Counted from the first letter of the stretch, positions 1 through 6,953 are shown. The stretch is DNA of 8,078 nucleotides from Planctomycetaceae bacterium (GCA_031274385.1 JAISQH010000367.1:1-8078), one strand, 5' to 3'. Notes: generated by a model not told the origin, from the sequence alone. Numbers and translations: made by a program.

Positions 1-1350
1 GCCGATGCTGACGGCAATCCCGAGACATCAAAATTAACGACATATCTGAACGATCCGTTAAATATCACCGGATACTCACAAGTCTTAAAACAGGTAGAAA
101 CCGACTTGGAAACTGGTGAGCAAGCGAACATAACTTACATTATCGGACATTCGAAAATCGCTCAAATCGTTGTAAAGAACGGCACGGAACAGGAATACTA
201 CTTTACGTTTGATGGTCATGGAAGTACAAGAGTGTTAACCGATCTTACCGGAGCAATCGTTGAGTTGTACTCGTTTGACGCTTATGGCAACGCTATCGGT
301 TTCAATCCGGCCGAAGCATTAACTGAATTCTTGTACAGCGGTGAGCAATTCGATTCTAAAATCGGACAACAGTATTTGCGTGCGAGATATTATGATCCCG
401 CCACCGGAAGGTTTAATCGGCTTGATCCGTTCTTTGGAAATCTGAGTGATCCGCAGAGTTTTCATAAATATTTGTACACCCATGGTGATCCGGTTAACAG
501 TGTTGATCCGAGTGGAAAAATGAGTGCAATGGCAACAGTATGCGTTACGGTAACAGTGTGTACTGGAGTTGGTGCTTTAGTGGGAGGCATTATGGGTGGA
601 TGGAAAGGTGCAGGATATGGTGCTACGGGTGGATTTTTTGTTGGCTTAGGTATTGCAATAGCGGGGACTCTAGGAGTTGCAAGTGCAAGCAGTCTACCAT
701 TGTTGTATGGAGTTGGATTAGTTATGGGTGGACTGGGAATTTGGAGTTATGGCATTTACGACACGATATTTAGCTCGTGGGGGGTCAAACCCGTATCAGC
801 CAATAATGCCAAAAATATCGCCGTTATTGAAGGAAGTATGAATGTTGTAGAATATGCTGGTACTTACTATAGTGGCATGAGTACTAGTTATCTAGTGTCT
901 GCACTGCGCAGTGCTGGTCATAACGTTACATATAAATTAAACCCAGATGAAGAGACCTTTATCAACTTGTGTAAAAATGAATATGTCTTCATTTTCTCAC
1001 ATGGTGGTTCAGATATTGTAAGTGAACAAACTGGTTTTTTACTCGGTGGAACACAATTCGAGCCCGGTACTAAACCAGCATTCATTACGGATAAAGAAAT
1101 AATGGGAAAGATTGATAATCCTAATCTTGTAATCGTTGCTGGCGCATGTTCAGGTGCTGCACAAGACAATAAATTCGCACAGGCAGCTAAGACGAAATAT
1201 TACATTGGAAAATCTGGTGCTATAAGTATTCAAGATTCTGTCTCAATATTGCAATATGGTATTGAATTGTTAAACAGTGACGGTCAAGATGTTTCAAAAA
1301 TTAAAGAAAAAGCAAACAAAGCGGGTCATGGAGTGACAGTTTATCCTTGA
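1..1350 (+). CDS. RHS-repeat polymorphic toxin, C-terminal part (5' end outside window), with caspase-like tip
   Basis: The frame is open from base 1, so this is the last 449 residues of a longer protein; the first in-frame start-like codon (TTG at 106) is not a real start. Numbering from base 1, residues about 15-172 are an RHS core end: a TYLNDP..GYSQVL segment, a YYFTFDGHGSTRVLTD YD repeat, YLRARYYDPATGRF, and NSVDPSG ending near residue 172. RHS proteins usually change sharply here to a variable toxin tip. The tip starts with a Gly/Ala-rich hydrophobic stretch (about 178-258, roughly three membrane-length segments) and ends in a soluble domain from about 270. That domain has FIFSHGGSD (His334) and, 49 residues later, VIVAGACSG (Cys383), then a YIG..AISIQDSV segment and a C-terminal helix. 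This is the order of a caspase-fold (CHAT/C14-like) Cys peptidase. RHS identity is firm; the peptidase call is inference. The tip is more AT-rich than the core, as expected for exchangeable tips. Confidence 0.9.
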   Translation, partial: ADADGNPETSKLTTYLNDPLNITGYSQVLKQVETDLETGEQANITYIIGHSKIAQIVVKNGTEQEYYFTFDGHGSTRVLTDLTGAIVELYSFDAYGNAIGFNPAEALTEFLYSGEQFDSKIGQQYLRARYYDPATGRFNRLDPFFGNLSDPQSFHKYLYTHGDPVNSVDPSGKMSAMATVCVTVTVCTGVGALVGGIMGGWKGAGYGATGGFFVGLGIAIAGTLGVASASSLPLLYGVGLVMGGLGIWSYGIYDTIFSSWGVKPVSANNAKNIAVIEGSMNVVEYAGTYYSGMSTSYLVSALRSAGHNVTYKLNPDEETFINLCKNEYVFIFSHGGSDIVSEQTGFLLGGTQFEPGTKPAFITDKEIMGKIDNPNLVIVAGACSGAAQDNKFAQAAKTKYYIGKSGAISIQDSVSILQYGIELLNSDGQDVSKIKEKANKAGHGVTVYP

Positions 1351-1429
1351 TTACTTTCTTTATTATTTCATCAAACTTGGTAAAATTTTAGTTGCTGAAA
1401 ACATTGTTAGATTGATAAAGTTAAGTTAT

Positions 1430-2011
1430 ATGAATTTTCGTAATCTTGTTCACAATAATATTTCATTAGTGCCTACCATATTTCATATTATAATGGTGTG
1501 TGTATTATTTCATCTCTCTTTATGTTTTGTTGTCACTGTAATAACATTTATTGTAATCGAAAATTTTAAATCGTTACGCACACCTTTTCAATTCCCACAA
1601 TTATTAGGGAGTGTTTCTTTGTCGTTTCGATTATACTATTATCCATATTTTTATTTTCCCTACACAATTTTGATATTTATAACGTACGTCATTGGATTAT
1701 TTACGGGGTACTATCAAACGATGAATTGTGTACATTCTAATGTATTTGTTTCTAAAATATCAAAATATTTTCCTTGTTGTAAGACTAACTCATCATTTAA
1801 CGAATTTATACTTTTATTATTTTGTGAATCTTTAATTTTTATGTTTACTATATTCTATTTAAGAATAAGTATCATATACATATACTCAAGACCACCTATT
1901 CCACTGCCAATATTAATTATTTTTGTAGGAATGTACAGTATTTTGTGTGTCCCTCTTATTTTTTTTATTGGCAAAAAACTTGGAAAGAGTATAATCTCCA
2001 AGCAGTTTTAG
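1430..2011 (+). CDS. Small membrane protein, four predicted helices; candidate immunity protein
   Basis: I do not recognise a family. From ATG 1430 the product is 193 aa; an in-frame TTG at 1412 would add six residues. Neither start has a clear Shine-Dalgarno sequence, and ATG is chosen as the stronger codon. Four hydrophobic stretches are visible at about 14-43, 76-95, 124-151 and 158-180, with a basic tail (GKKLGKSIISKQF). Seven cysteines, including a CC pair at 116-117, are scattered along the protein with no zinc-site spacing. The gene begins 79 nt after the RHS toxin stop on the same strand. That is where an RHS tip's immunity gene normally sits, and the toxin tip itself is hydrophobic. 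Position alone supports the immunity idea. The reading frame is very AT-rich, so a chance ORF is possible but less likely at this length. Confidence 0.5.
   Translation: MNFRNLVHNNISLVPTIFHIIMVCVLFHLSLCFVVTVITFIVIENFKSLRTPFQFPQLLGSVSLSFRLYYYPYFYFPYTILIFITYVIGLFTGYYQTMNCVHSNVFVSKISKYFPCCKTNSSFNEFILLLFCESLIFMFTIFYLRISIIYIYSRPPIPLPILIIFVGMYSILCVPLIFFIGKKLGKSIISKQF
1979..2009 (+). terminator. Weak hairpin overlapping the end of the membrane-protein gene
   Basis: CTTGGA at 1979-1984 pairs with TCCAAG at 1997-2002 (6-bp stem, 12-nt loop), followed by CAGTTTTA. It overlaps the last codons of the gene at 1430-2011. The stem is short and the T run only four bases, so this is a weak intrinsic terminator at best. 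Confidence 0.2.
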
Positions 2012-2488
2012 CCCAAGTTCCGCAGTCATATAGCTCAAACGCTTAAAATTCCAATAACGTTGCTTGATACCGTTTTCCGTACACTACGAACGAAATTCAG
2101 CTGCGACAAATTGAACTCCCTGATAATACATTGGTTTTATGTCATTATTATTACAAATACGTTGTCCGGTCAAGATTTGCAATCATTATAGGGTAACGTA
2201 CAGATTTACTGCCATCGCCATGCCGAAAAAACGCAAAACCGCGAATATGCATGCCGGTAAAGCAGGAACGAAGATAAAAGCTCGGACCGAATTTCTTGAA
2301 GGTCGAATGTATTTAATTCTCTATCCAATTTTCAAGGATCAATCTGTGGTCGCGGTATGCGCAAAGCACATTTTTTGAATGGTTTTATCATTTTCTGAAC
2401 ATTATTGAAGGTTCAATTTTTCATTGCTTGTACATTCTTTCTGAAAACGTCCAAAATTCAAATATCGTACTGATAATTTTAGGGCATT
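2012..2488. other. Gap of about 480 bp with no convincing gene
   Basis: This lies between the plus-strand membrane gene and the minus-strand gene ending at 2489. A 79-codon plus-strand frame at 2139-2378 contains a basic stretch (MPKKRKTANMHAGKAGTKIK) but has no ribosome binding site and matches nothing I know. A second, start-less plus frame from about 2310 to 2521 reads NLWSRYAQSTFFEWFYHFLNII, runs beside the first, and ends inside the neighbouring gene. The GC content of 2200-2360 is higher than that of its surroundings. Two abutting broken frames could be the debris of a decayed gene or insertion element, but no transposase motif, terminal inverted repeat or target duplication is visible. 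Confidence 0.4.
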
Positions 2489-3127
2489 TCAAAGTTGGAC
2501 AGTTACATCGTTTGATAATCTAACAACTTCATTTATTTCATCTCTAATGTTTAGATGAACAGATTTCCAAGGCAGTACTGCCATCACTGTTGAAGAATGA
2601 ATGTTATAGCCTAGGGTCATTTGTCCTTCATCTTCAAATGTAAATTGAATAATTGCATCACTAATTCGGTAGGTTGAGTGTGGATAAACATTAGTTTGGC
2701 GATATAGTTCGATATCAATAATTTTCTTGTTGATGAATTCTCGCATAGAATCATTTGAATATTTTTGATCATTCACATCAATATAAGGATTGTTATCTAA
2801 ATCTTGAGGAGTATAAAATTGACAACTATTTACATATTCGCCTTTTTCATTTTTTTCATAGGAAAAAGCAATTGATTGCATGTGCTCATCCGCAAAGAAA
2901 GAAATTTCTTCACCGGAATTGAATTCTATCAATAAAGGTCCTTCGATCAACGAAAAAACTTGGTCACACGAAATATCATCGGGTAAATCTCTCAAGTATT
3001 GTTGAAATTCATTTTCGTTTCCGAGATAATAATGAAACATTCTTGTTATTTTCTTGCCTATTATTTTATTTAGTAATTCTTTACCATTGGTCGAGAAATA
3101 CAAAACTTCAGGATATTCGCTTTTCAT
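2489..3127 (-). CDS. Uncharacterised protein of two similar halves; immunity-like
   Basis: I do not recognise a named family. ATG at 3127 is chosen (212 aa) because AGGAG at 3139-3143 lies 11 nt upstream; a TTG at 3160 would add 11 residues but would put that Shine-Dalgarno sequence inside the gene. There is no signal peptide or membrane segment, so it is probably cytoplasmic, acidic and beta-rich. Two parts resemble each other: residues 19-34 (LNKIIGKKITRMFHYY) with EGPLLIEFNSGEEISFF at 62-78, and residues 129-144 (REFINKKIIDIELYRQ) with SDAIIQFTFEDEGQMTL at 156-172. The layout, a short helix and an I(I/N)KKI strand followed by a strand pair rich in F and acidic residues, suggests a duplicated small domain. 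Similar-looking hypothetical proteins accompany polymorphic toxins elsewhere, and here an RHS toxin lies nearby on the other strand. An immunity role is inference only. Confidence 0.75.
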   Translation of the reverse strand: MKSEYPEVLYFSTNGKELLNKIIGKKITRMFHYYLGNENEFQQYLRDLPDDISCDQVFSLIEGPLLIEFNSGEEISFFADEHMQSIAFSYEKNEKGEYVNSCQFYTPQDLDNNPYIDVNDQKYSNDSMREFINKKIIDIELYRQTNVYPHSTYRISDAIIQFTFEDEGQMTLGYNIHSSTVMAVLPWKSVHLNIRDEINEVVRLSNDVTVQL

Positions 3128-3363
3128 TATTATTTGTACTCCTATAAAAATATTTTCCAAGACTTCACCTAGATGGCACTATTCACACTTCGAATTTTCG
3201 CTTTCATCTTTTGTTGTGAAACATATATTGCGAAACGAGCTCGAATTAAAAACAAAAATACCCTTGTTTTTTCACGTCTTTCTCATTTTTGGGTCAATTT
3301 TAAGTTTTTTGATTGTGTACAAAAATATATTTTATTCAACTATTTCAAAAAAACGTCAAAAAT
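3128..3363. other. AT-rich spacer between ptuB terminator and the unknown gene
   Basis: This very AT-rich stretch must hold the promoter of the minus-strand gene starting at 3127. I see its ribosome binding site (3139-3143) but no convincing -35/-10 pair. Overlapping plus-strand frames here are hydrophobic and low in complexity; they lack ribosome binding sites and I do not call them. Confidence 0.4.
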
Positions 3364-3389
3364 CAAGTTTTTTTATTGAAAAAAACTTG
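3364..3389 (-). terminator. Terminator of the ptuAB operon
   Basis: An 11-bp perfect stem (CAAG plus seven T, pairing with seven A plus CTTG) encloses a 4-nt loop. It starts 12 nt past the ptuB stop. Read on the minus strand it is followed by ATTTTTGACG and then another T run, which fits an AT-rich intrinsic terminator for ptuAB. Confidence 0.6.
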
Positions 3390-3401
3390 GAAAGTGCGGA
3401 T

Positions 3402-4166
3402 TCAACTGTCGAATTGAATTTCGTAAAGATATTCTTCGGCAATATTTTTGAACCGCCAGCGAATCATTGTGAAAAACGGATTCCATAATCTATTTTCGTA
3501 CTTATTACCGATAAAGCGGGTTACCAGCTTTTTGAATTGGTCAGAATTGGGATGTTTTTCATTTAATGTTTTATTAATCGCTTTGAGAACTGCATACCGC
3601 GCAACACAAAGCCGTTTACAATTTAAATTCAAAATAGTAATCGTTCGTTCCACTTTTTCCTTATCAATCTTGGCAATAGAACAAAGCGTTTCGTCCGCAT
3701 GAATTGAAATACCATTCGCTTCATATTCATATCGAAAAATTCTGGGAAACGCCGGAATTTCCTGCGGAGAAATCATATTTTGATAATCACTTGTTTCTGT
3801 TTTCTTGTGTTGTCCACAACTGAGATTCTCCTTTATTGGTTCCAAATATTCCGTTTTATCCGAACTTTCATTTGTACCGCCACGACAACAGTACCACATG
3901 TTATTCCAATCAAGATGCGGATTTACCGGATGTAACAAGTCCGCGTCAATCGTTTTGTCATGAAAATGCTCAACCTGACGATTCAAGGCGGTAACTTTTA
4001 TTTCACAGTAAACGCAAAGTCCGCCCTGATCGCCGGAAAGAGTTTTGTAAACTTCATTTAATCCGGATTGACATTCGTTGCGGAAATTTTCCCATTTCCC
4101 ATCCGGATTGGCTCGGCGATATTCTTGTAATTTTATTGGTTCTTCACTTTTTTGAATGTGTTTCAT
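3402..4166 (-). CDS. ptuB: PtuB-like HNH nuclease of a Septu anti-phage system (TIGR02646 family)
   Basis: 254 aa from ATG 4166, the start fixed by AAGGAGG at 4174-4180 with 7-nt spacing; a TTG at 4187 would bury this site. Motifs in order: GGLCVYCE (49-55), QVEHFHDK (64-71), WNNMWYCC (87-94), SCGQHK (116-121), then FPRIFRYE (140-147), DETLCSI (158-164) and ILNLNCKRL (178-186). The paired CxxC, EHFH and CC/CGQH groups make up the zinc-finger and catalytic core of HNH endonucleases. The later motifs are typical of the TIGR02646 proteins found as PtuB in Septu and as the nuclease of Ec78-type retrons. It should cut nucleic acid during phage infection once its ATPase partner releases it. The gene overlaps ptuA at ATGA, so the two are translationally coupled. 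All the expected metal-site residues are present, so it looks intact. No reverse transcriptase is in the window. Confidence 0.8.
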   Translation of the reverse strand: MKHIQKSEEPIKLQEYRRANPDGKWENFRNECQSGLNEVYKTLSGDQGGLCVYCEIKVTALNRQVEHFHDKTIDADLLHPVNPHLDWNNMWYCCRGGTNESSDKTEYLEPIKENLSCGQHKKTETSDYQNMISPQEIPAFPRIFRYEYEANGISIHADETLCSIAKIDKEKVERTITILNLNCKRLCVARYAVLKAINKTLNEKHPNSDQFKKLVTRFIGNKYENRLWNPFFTMIRWRFKNIAEEYLYEIQFDS

Positions 4167-5536
4167 AAACCAACCTCCTTTTCCCAACGTTTACAGGTAA
4201 TAATTGATTCGGCTTCAAGAATTGAAGGTTCGTGCATTTTGAAATTTTCCAGATGGTCAATTTCTTTTTGAGCGTCATCTAATTTATCTTCGTTAATGAG
4301 ATCATAAATCGTTTTAATTTTTTTTCCTATTTCACTATCAGGCGGTCGGCTTTTTGTTTCGAGAATATTTTCAAGCATCCGTTTTGCTTCCGCTCCTTTG
4401 GTTGATTCCGTAACAGAATAAACGTTATTGTCCTTCAAAATCCGAATTTTTTGGCAATCAACCGTCGTGAGAACTTGCGGACTATGAGTTGTAACAATTA
4501 ATTGTGTGTTCGGAAAAACCTTGCGGAGGTTCGGTATGATTGTTTGTTGCCATTTCGGATGCAGATGTAACTCGATCTCATCAATGAGCAAAATTCCCGG
4601 CGATTCAAGAGGATTTTCCAAATACGGATTCGCAACCGCTAACCGACGCGCAAAATCCATTATTAAAGCAAGTAAGTTACGATAACCATCACTTAATTGA
4701 TCCAATGAAAGTATTTCAACTGTATTATTCTTTCTGATATTGACCATCAAGTGCGGTGGAGTTGATCCGTCAAAATAAACTTGTTCAACTCCCTCAATTG
4801 TATTCTTAATAGCATGACGCATGGATTTAAGATCAGGATATTCAAATCGTTTATCGTTTGTTTTAGCACGTTCACGAAGTTCAGAATTTTCGCGCAGATA
4901 AAACCATTGGCAAACCGTACTATAATCAGCTCCCGCATCCATCGTATTTTGTAAAGCCAAAGGTCTTTCAATTTTGACGTTAAAAATATTTTCCAACGCC
5001 GGTGTTTTTGAAAAGCGGCGTTGCGCACGGTAATAGGCTGGAACGTCAACACAAGATAATTTATCTTTCTGAACCGCTTCCCACCGCTTATCAATATATT
5101 CATGAATTTTGTCAGTATCTAATGTAACATTAAAACCTGATGATTCTTCTGTTTGTTTATAATCAAATTTTTGTTGCCAGAATATTGGAGTCAATGAATC
5201 ATCGATACCTTCGGCACCAATACAAACATGATTCTTACGTCCAATAAATGTATCTTGAATCGTTGGAACAATATGAATATCATCTACCGACAAAAATATT
5301 CCTCTTGCAGCAGTTCTGCTATAATGTAATTCTTTATTGTTCCTATTTATGGAACGTACTCTTTCAGCGTCATACGGGGTAAAAGTAATATCAAGCAACG
5401 CAAGAGCAATCGCATCAAGCAATGCCGACTTACCGGCTCCGTTAGTACCGACGATAACGTTTACGTCTTGTTCAAGATCAATCGTTAATGCCTCGAAGCA
5501 ACGGAAATATTTTATCGTAATTTTTTGCAATTTCAT
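4163..5536 (-). CDS. ptuA: PtuA-like ABC/SMC-type ATPase of a Septu anti-phage system
   Basis: 457 aa from ATG 5536 (MKLQKITIKYFRCF); the TTG two codons earlier is not needed. There is no clear Shine-Dalgarno sequence. The N-terminus is the usual opening of RecF/SMC-like AAA proteins. Walker A is GTNGAGKS at 30-37, the ABC signature is LSDGY at 281-285, Walker B is GILLIDEIELHLHP at 314-327 (Asp319, Glu320), and the H-loop is TTHSPQVL with His351. The middle (about 60-270) is an insert between the two halves of the ATPase, and a charged helical tail follows from about 395. The length fits stand-alone PtuA; OLD nucleases are excluded because no Toprim domain follows. In Septu the ATPase oligomer holds and controls PtuB. 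The ATGA junction with the PtuB-like gene supports a two-gene operon. It could instead belong to a retron whose reverse transcriptase lies elsewhere, but the 325 bp upstream is too short to hold one. Confidence 0.8.
   Translation of the reverse strand: MKLQKITIKYFRCFEALTIDLEQDVNVIVGTNGAGKSALLDAIALALLDITFTPYDAERVRSINRNNKELHYSRTAARGIFLSVDDIHIVPTIQDTFIGRKNHVCIGAEGIDDSLTPIFWQQKFDYKQTEESSGFNVTLDTDKIHEYIDKRWEAVQKDKLSCVDVPAYYRAQRRFSKTPALENIFNVKIERPLALQNTMDAGADYSTVCQWFYLRENSELRERAKTNDKRFEYPDLKSMRHAIKNTIEGVEQVYFDGSTPPHLMVNIRKNNTVEILSLDQLSDGYRNLLALIMDFARRLAVANPYLENPLESPGILLIDEIELHLHPKWQQTIIPNLRKVFPNTQLIVTTHSPQVLTTVDCQKIRILKDNNVYSVTESTKGAEAKRMLENILETKSRPPDSEIGKKIKTIYDLINEDKLDDAQKEIDHLENFKMHEPSILEAESIITCKRWEKEVGL
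4174..4180 (-). promoter_or_regulatory. Strong ribosome binding site of ptuB, inside ptuA
   Basis: AAGGAGG on the minus strand, 7 nt before ATG 4166, lies in the last codons of ptuA. It fixes the ptuB start and contrasts with ptuA, which has no visible site. PtuB may therefore be translated at a high rate, or independently of ptuA. Confidence 0.8.
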
Positions 5537-5584
5537 AAACAATTAAAAAGGCTAAAGTGAGTCAATCTATAATCACTGGTCGAG

Positions 5585-5713
5585 TGCAGGCGAAAATCGA
5601 ACGATAAAGTGCAAGAGATGTGTCATTGGTTGTTCGGAATTCACTCGCCTGCATTGGAGTATTAAATCATTATATTCCGATTGAACTGTTTTTGTATATC
5701 CCAGTTCGGTTGG
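5585..5713 (+). ncRNA. Possible structured RNA or leader in the ptuA/DUF6807 intergenic region
   Basis: TGCAGGCGA (5585-5593) pairs perfectly with TCGCCTGCA (5645-5653). Inside it, 5597-5605 pairs with 5629-5637 over nine positions, three of them G-U or U-G. A separate hairpin follows: 5677-5688 pairs with 5702-5713 over 12 positions, three of them wobbles, with a 13-nt loop. These wobbles hold only in plus-strand RNA; on the minus strand they would be A-C mismatches. The element could be the 5' leader of the gene at 5862 or a separate small RNA. No known family is recognised. The outer 9-bp arms could instead act as a DNA inverted repeat near the ptuA promoter. Confidence 0.35.
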
Positions 5714-5800
5714 TTTGCAAAATTTGGTGGCGGATTTGTTACGGGGGTTGTTCTTTTTGGGAAGTTCCTTTACAATTAACTCTTCGTTTCGTAACCTATT

Positions 5801-5830
5801 TTCAAAAAATTTCAAAAAATTTCAAAAAAT
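5801..5830 (+). repeat. Three tandem 10-bp copies of TTCAAAAAAT (phased A-tracts)
   Basis: Three exact, adjacent copies end 31 bp before the ATG of the DUF6807 gene. A6 tracts spaced by 10 bp are in phase with the helix, so they should give intrinsic DNA curvature. They may shape the promoter or simply be a slippage-prone repeat. Confidence 0.85.
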
Positions 5831-5848
5831 TCCTAACCACCAATTTTG

Positions 5849-5854
5849 AAAGGA
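5849..5854 (+). promoter_or_regulatory. Ribosome binding site of the DUF6807 gene
   Basis: AAAGGA, 7 nt before ATG 5862, supports that start codon. Confidence 0.6.
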
Positions 5855-5861
5855 TCGAACA

Positions 5862-6908
5862 ATGCATCGACGTAATTTTTTGAAGGCGTCTCTTGTTTTA
5901 ACCGGAAGCAGTCTTACGGCGGGTTCTTTGTTTGCTCAGCCGAAAGATTATTTTATCAGCAACGGCGGCGAAAACCCGCCGCAACATCTGACCGGTTATC
6001 CCGATACCGCCAATGGAAAACATCAGTTGTTTCAACTTTGGGTTCGTAATCAAAACAACACCGTTTTGACTTCCTACCGCGCTCACAAAACCTTAAAGTA
6101 TCCCTATTTTTATCCGGTCATCGGACCGCTGAGCGGTTTGTCATTGACAGCGGAAACCGCCATGCCTTGGCCCCATCACCGTTCGGTTTTTTTCGGGCTT
6201 GATCGGGTGAACGGCGGGAATTACTGGCAGGATTCGCTCAGCCGAGGGCAAATCATCTCGCAAGGTCCTTCGTTTGTCAAAGACGAAAATGGAAAATTCA
6301 AAATCGATACGACCAGTGTTGAGATTGCGGACAATTGCCTTTGGGTACCGCAAGGAACACCGGAACCTTGGAACCAAACAGAACGTGAACCCATTATCGA
6401 AGATCATCGGCGTTTTGTTATCAAAATTCTTGACGAACGCCGTTATATTCTTGATGCGAATATTGTTGTCAAGGCGTTGACGGATGTGAAGGTGGAGCAA
6501 ACGAATCACGGGTTGTTTGGGGTTCGCAGTGCGCCGGATATTGCTCCGACGGGCGGCGGCGTTTTGGTCAACGCCGACGGAGTTCAGGGACAAGCCGGTA
6601 CACACGGTAAACCTTCCCGCTGGATGGCTTTTTACGGCAAGCGTGCCGGACTCAAAGACGAAGTGGTTGAAGGAATCGCCGTGTTTTGCCCGTCAAAAGC
6701 ACCGCATCCGGCTTTTGAAAATTGTCCCTGGTTCACAAGAGATTACGGTAACTGTTCGCCAACTCCCATGCTTTGGATTCCCAAAGACAAACCTTTCTTG
6801 TTACCGCAAGGCGATGAGTTGAAACTCCGTTACCGAATTGTCGCCTTTGGCGGAACTCCAAAAGAGGCAGACTTGGACGGACTTTGGAACGAATTTGACG
6901 CAGCCTGA
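5862..6908 (+). CDS. Tat-exported PmoA-family (DUF6807) protein
   Basis: 348 aa. The N-terminus MHRRNFLKASLVLTG has a twin-arginine motif (Arg3-Arg4) and a hydrophobic core, with a likely cleavage after SLFA (residue 25), so the protein is exported folded. The mature part carries the hallmarks of the PmoA/DUF6807 family (PF14100): KYPYFYPVIGP (79-89), MPWPHHRSVFFG (101-112), VNGGNYW (116-122) and NHGLFGVR (215-222), with a beta-rich C-terminal half ending in YRIVAFGG. The PmoA name comes from database annotation; this is not a particulate methane monooxygenase subunit and there are no pmoB or pmoC neighbours. Family members are numerous in Planctomycetota and Verrucomicrobiota, often near carbohydrate-use genes; a role in sugar or glycoside handling is only a guess. 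The gene looks complete. It diverges from ptuA and converges on queC, so it is probably transcribed alone. Confidence 0.88.
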   Translation: MHRRNFLKASLVLTGSSLTAGSLFAQPKDYFISNGGENPPQHLTGYPDTANGKHQLFQLWVRNQNNTVLTSYRAHKTLKYPYFYPVIGPLSGLSLTAETAMPWPHHRSVFFGLDRVNGGNYWQDSLSRGQIISQGPSFVKDENGKFKIDTTSVEIADNCLWVPQGTPEPWNQTEREPIIEDHRRFVIKILDERRYILDANIVVKALTDVKVEQTNHGLFGVRSAPDIAPTGGGVLVNADGVQGQAGTHGKPSRWMAFYGKRAGLKDEVVEGIAVFCPSKAPHPAFENCPWFTRDYGNCSPTPMLWIPKDKPFLLPQGDELKLRYRIVAFGGTPKEADLDGLWNEFDAA

Positions 6909-6953
6909 TTTTGGGGGATTGGGGGGTTGTGTTTTGGGGTTTGTGTTTTGTGA
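6909..6953 (+). repeat. G/T-rich low-complexity tract after the DUF6807 gene
   Basis: Runs of five, six and four G separated by T-rich spacers start just after the stop at 6908. There is no clear fourth run, so it is an incomplete G-quadruplex motif. Confidence 0.5.

Noticed and set aside
3054..3488. 144-aa plus-strand frame with a hydrophobic segment
   Set aside because: It overlaps the starts and ends of two better-supported minus-strand genes and the terminator, and its content follows from AT-rich DNA.
5573..5815. 80-aa minus-strand frame upstream of ptuA
   Set aside because: TTG start, no ribosome binding site, no recognisable domain, and it covers the helices at 5585-5713, whose pairing explains the sequence better.
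5537..5861. A retron reverse transcriptase to go with the PtuAB pair
   Set aside because: The gap is only 325 bp and no frame has the reverse transcriptase YxDD motif.
5862..6908. Methane monooxygenase subunit, as the PmoA name suggests
   Set aside because: The family shares only the database name; the protein is a Tat-exported soluble protein without the membrane helices of that enzyme.
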